Of a stretch of 7,473 nt of DNA, positions 6,627-7,473 are shown one piece after another. The notes beneath the pieces are model-generated. The model made no database searches and had not been told where the DNA came from. It saw nothing but the letters and a program-made list of their open reading frames with translations. How positions within the stretch are numbered: the first letter of the stretch is position 1; each line of letters starts with the position of its first letter. The stretch is from the NCBI GenBank assembly GCA_013696185.1, contig JACCZA010000351.1, positions 1 to 7,473 on the forward strand, in the 5' to 3' direction. Made by a program: the position numbers and the translations under genes. This stretch comes from Actinomycetota bacterium. GTDB lineage: Bacteria > Actinomycetota > Thermoleophilia > Gaiellales > Gaiellaceae.

Positions 6627-6637
6627 CTCCTCCTCCT
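6627..6637 (-). promoter_or_regulatory. Strong Shine-Dalgarno site for the DUF1697 gene
   Basis: On the minus strand AGGAGGAGGAG lies three bases before the ATG at 6623. Its first two bases are also the last two of the TAG stop of the HxlR-type gene (6636-6638). It is much stronger than the other ribosome binding sites here, fixes the DUF1697 start and suggests that translation is linked across the junction. Confidence 0.85.
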
Positions 6638-6936
6638 AGGCGAGAGCCCAGGAGCGCAGCGCCTCCATCAGCGCCGCCAGGCGGCGACCCTCGGGAGTGA
6701 GGCGGTACTCCACCCGCGGCGGCCGCGCGTCGAGCACGCGCCGCTCGAGGATGCCCGCCTGCTCCAGCTCGCCGAGGCGCGCCGCGAGCGTGTTCGGCGG
6801 AATCCTCCCGACCGCCTCGCGGAATTCGTTGAAGCGGACCGCCCCCGCGTGCGAGGCGTAGACGATCGTGAGCATGGAGCGACGCCCGAGCAGGTCCGCG
6901 GCCTGCCGAACCTGCTCGGGCACCGGCTCGCAGCGG

Positions 6937-6953
<17 letters not shown>
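6636..6953 (-). CDS. HxlR-type winged helix-turn-helix transcriptional regulator
   Basis: DNA-binding regulator of 105 residues, the normal size for the HxlR/MarR-like family. The conserved layout is visible: VRQAADLLGRRSMLTIV at about 15-31 in place of the usual LLGGKWT block, RFNEFREAV (40-48), PPNTLAARLGELEQAGIL (52-69, the recognition helix region), and the wing with PPRVEYRLTPEGRRL (78-92). Two cysteines near the N-terminus form a CxxC (C5, C8). Some HxlR-family members, such as YodB and HypR, sense electrophiles or oxidants with an N-terminal cysteine, so redox sensing is possible but inferred. The ATG at 6953 overlaps the end of lon by 17 bases, with AGGG directly before it, so expression probably depends on the lon transcript. 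Its targets are unknown; the neighbouring genes are the obvious candidates. Confidence 0.92.

Positions 6954-7473
<520 letters not shown>

Overview
This is a very GC-rich, densely packed chromosomal window. It has frequent GTG and TTG starts, overlapping stop and start codons, and two candidate leaderless promoters of the TANNNT type. Together these suggest a high-GC actinobacterium. From general resemblance I would guess a deep-branching lineage such as Thermoleophilia, but the sequence alone does not prove this. I see no mobile element, phage gene, CRISPR array, tRNA or rRNA.

Layout. Positions 13-1424 (minus) hold a cyclophilin peptidyl-prolyl isomerase followed, 8 bases later, by a cation diffusion facilitator metal transporter. 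Positions 1425-1562 form a short divergent control region. It contains a long imperfect hairpin (1460-1513) flanked by two mirror-image -10-like hexamers, each exactly 6 bases from the start codon of its gene. Positions 1563-6044 (plus) form a compact four-gene operon: a divergent FtsH-like membrane AAA+ zinc protease with extra segments in its ATPase domain; an unrecognised single-pass membrane protein (GTG start, 16-base overlap); a 116-residue HExxH protein (TTG start, 4-base overlap); and a YpfJ-type neutral zinc metallopeptidase (17-base gap). Positions 6072-7473 (minus, convergent) hold the 3' part of lon, an HxlR-type winged-helix regulator with an N-terminal CxxC, and a DUF1697 protein. 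The last three are tightly coupled.

How the genes may work together. Three of the four genes of the central operon encode HExxH-type zinc hydrolase motifs, and two or three of its products appear membrane-anchored. The neighbours include a protein-folding enzyme (cyclophilin), a cytosolic ATP-dependent protease (Lon) and a metal transporter. The window therefore reads as a protein quality-control neighbourhood. The most novel part is the central operon, a candidate membrane-associated zinc-protease system built around an atypical FtsH paralogue. This function is inferred from motifs and gene order, not shown. The cyclophilin, CDF, Lon, HxlR and DUF1697 genes look ordinary.
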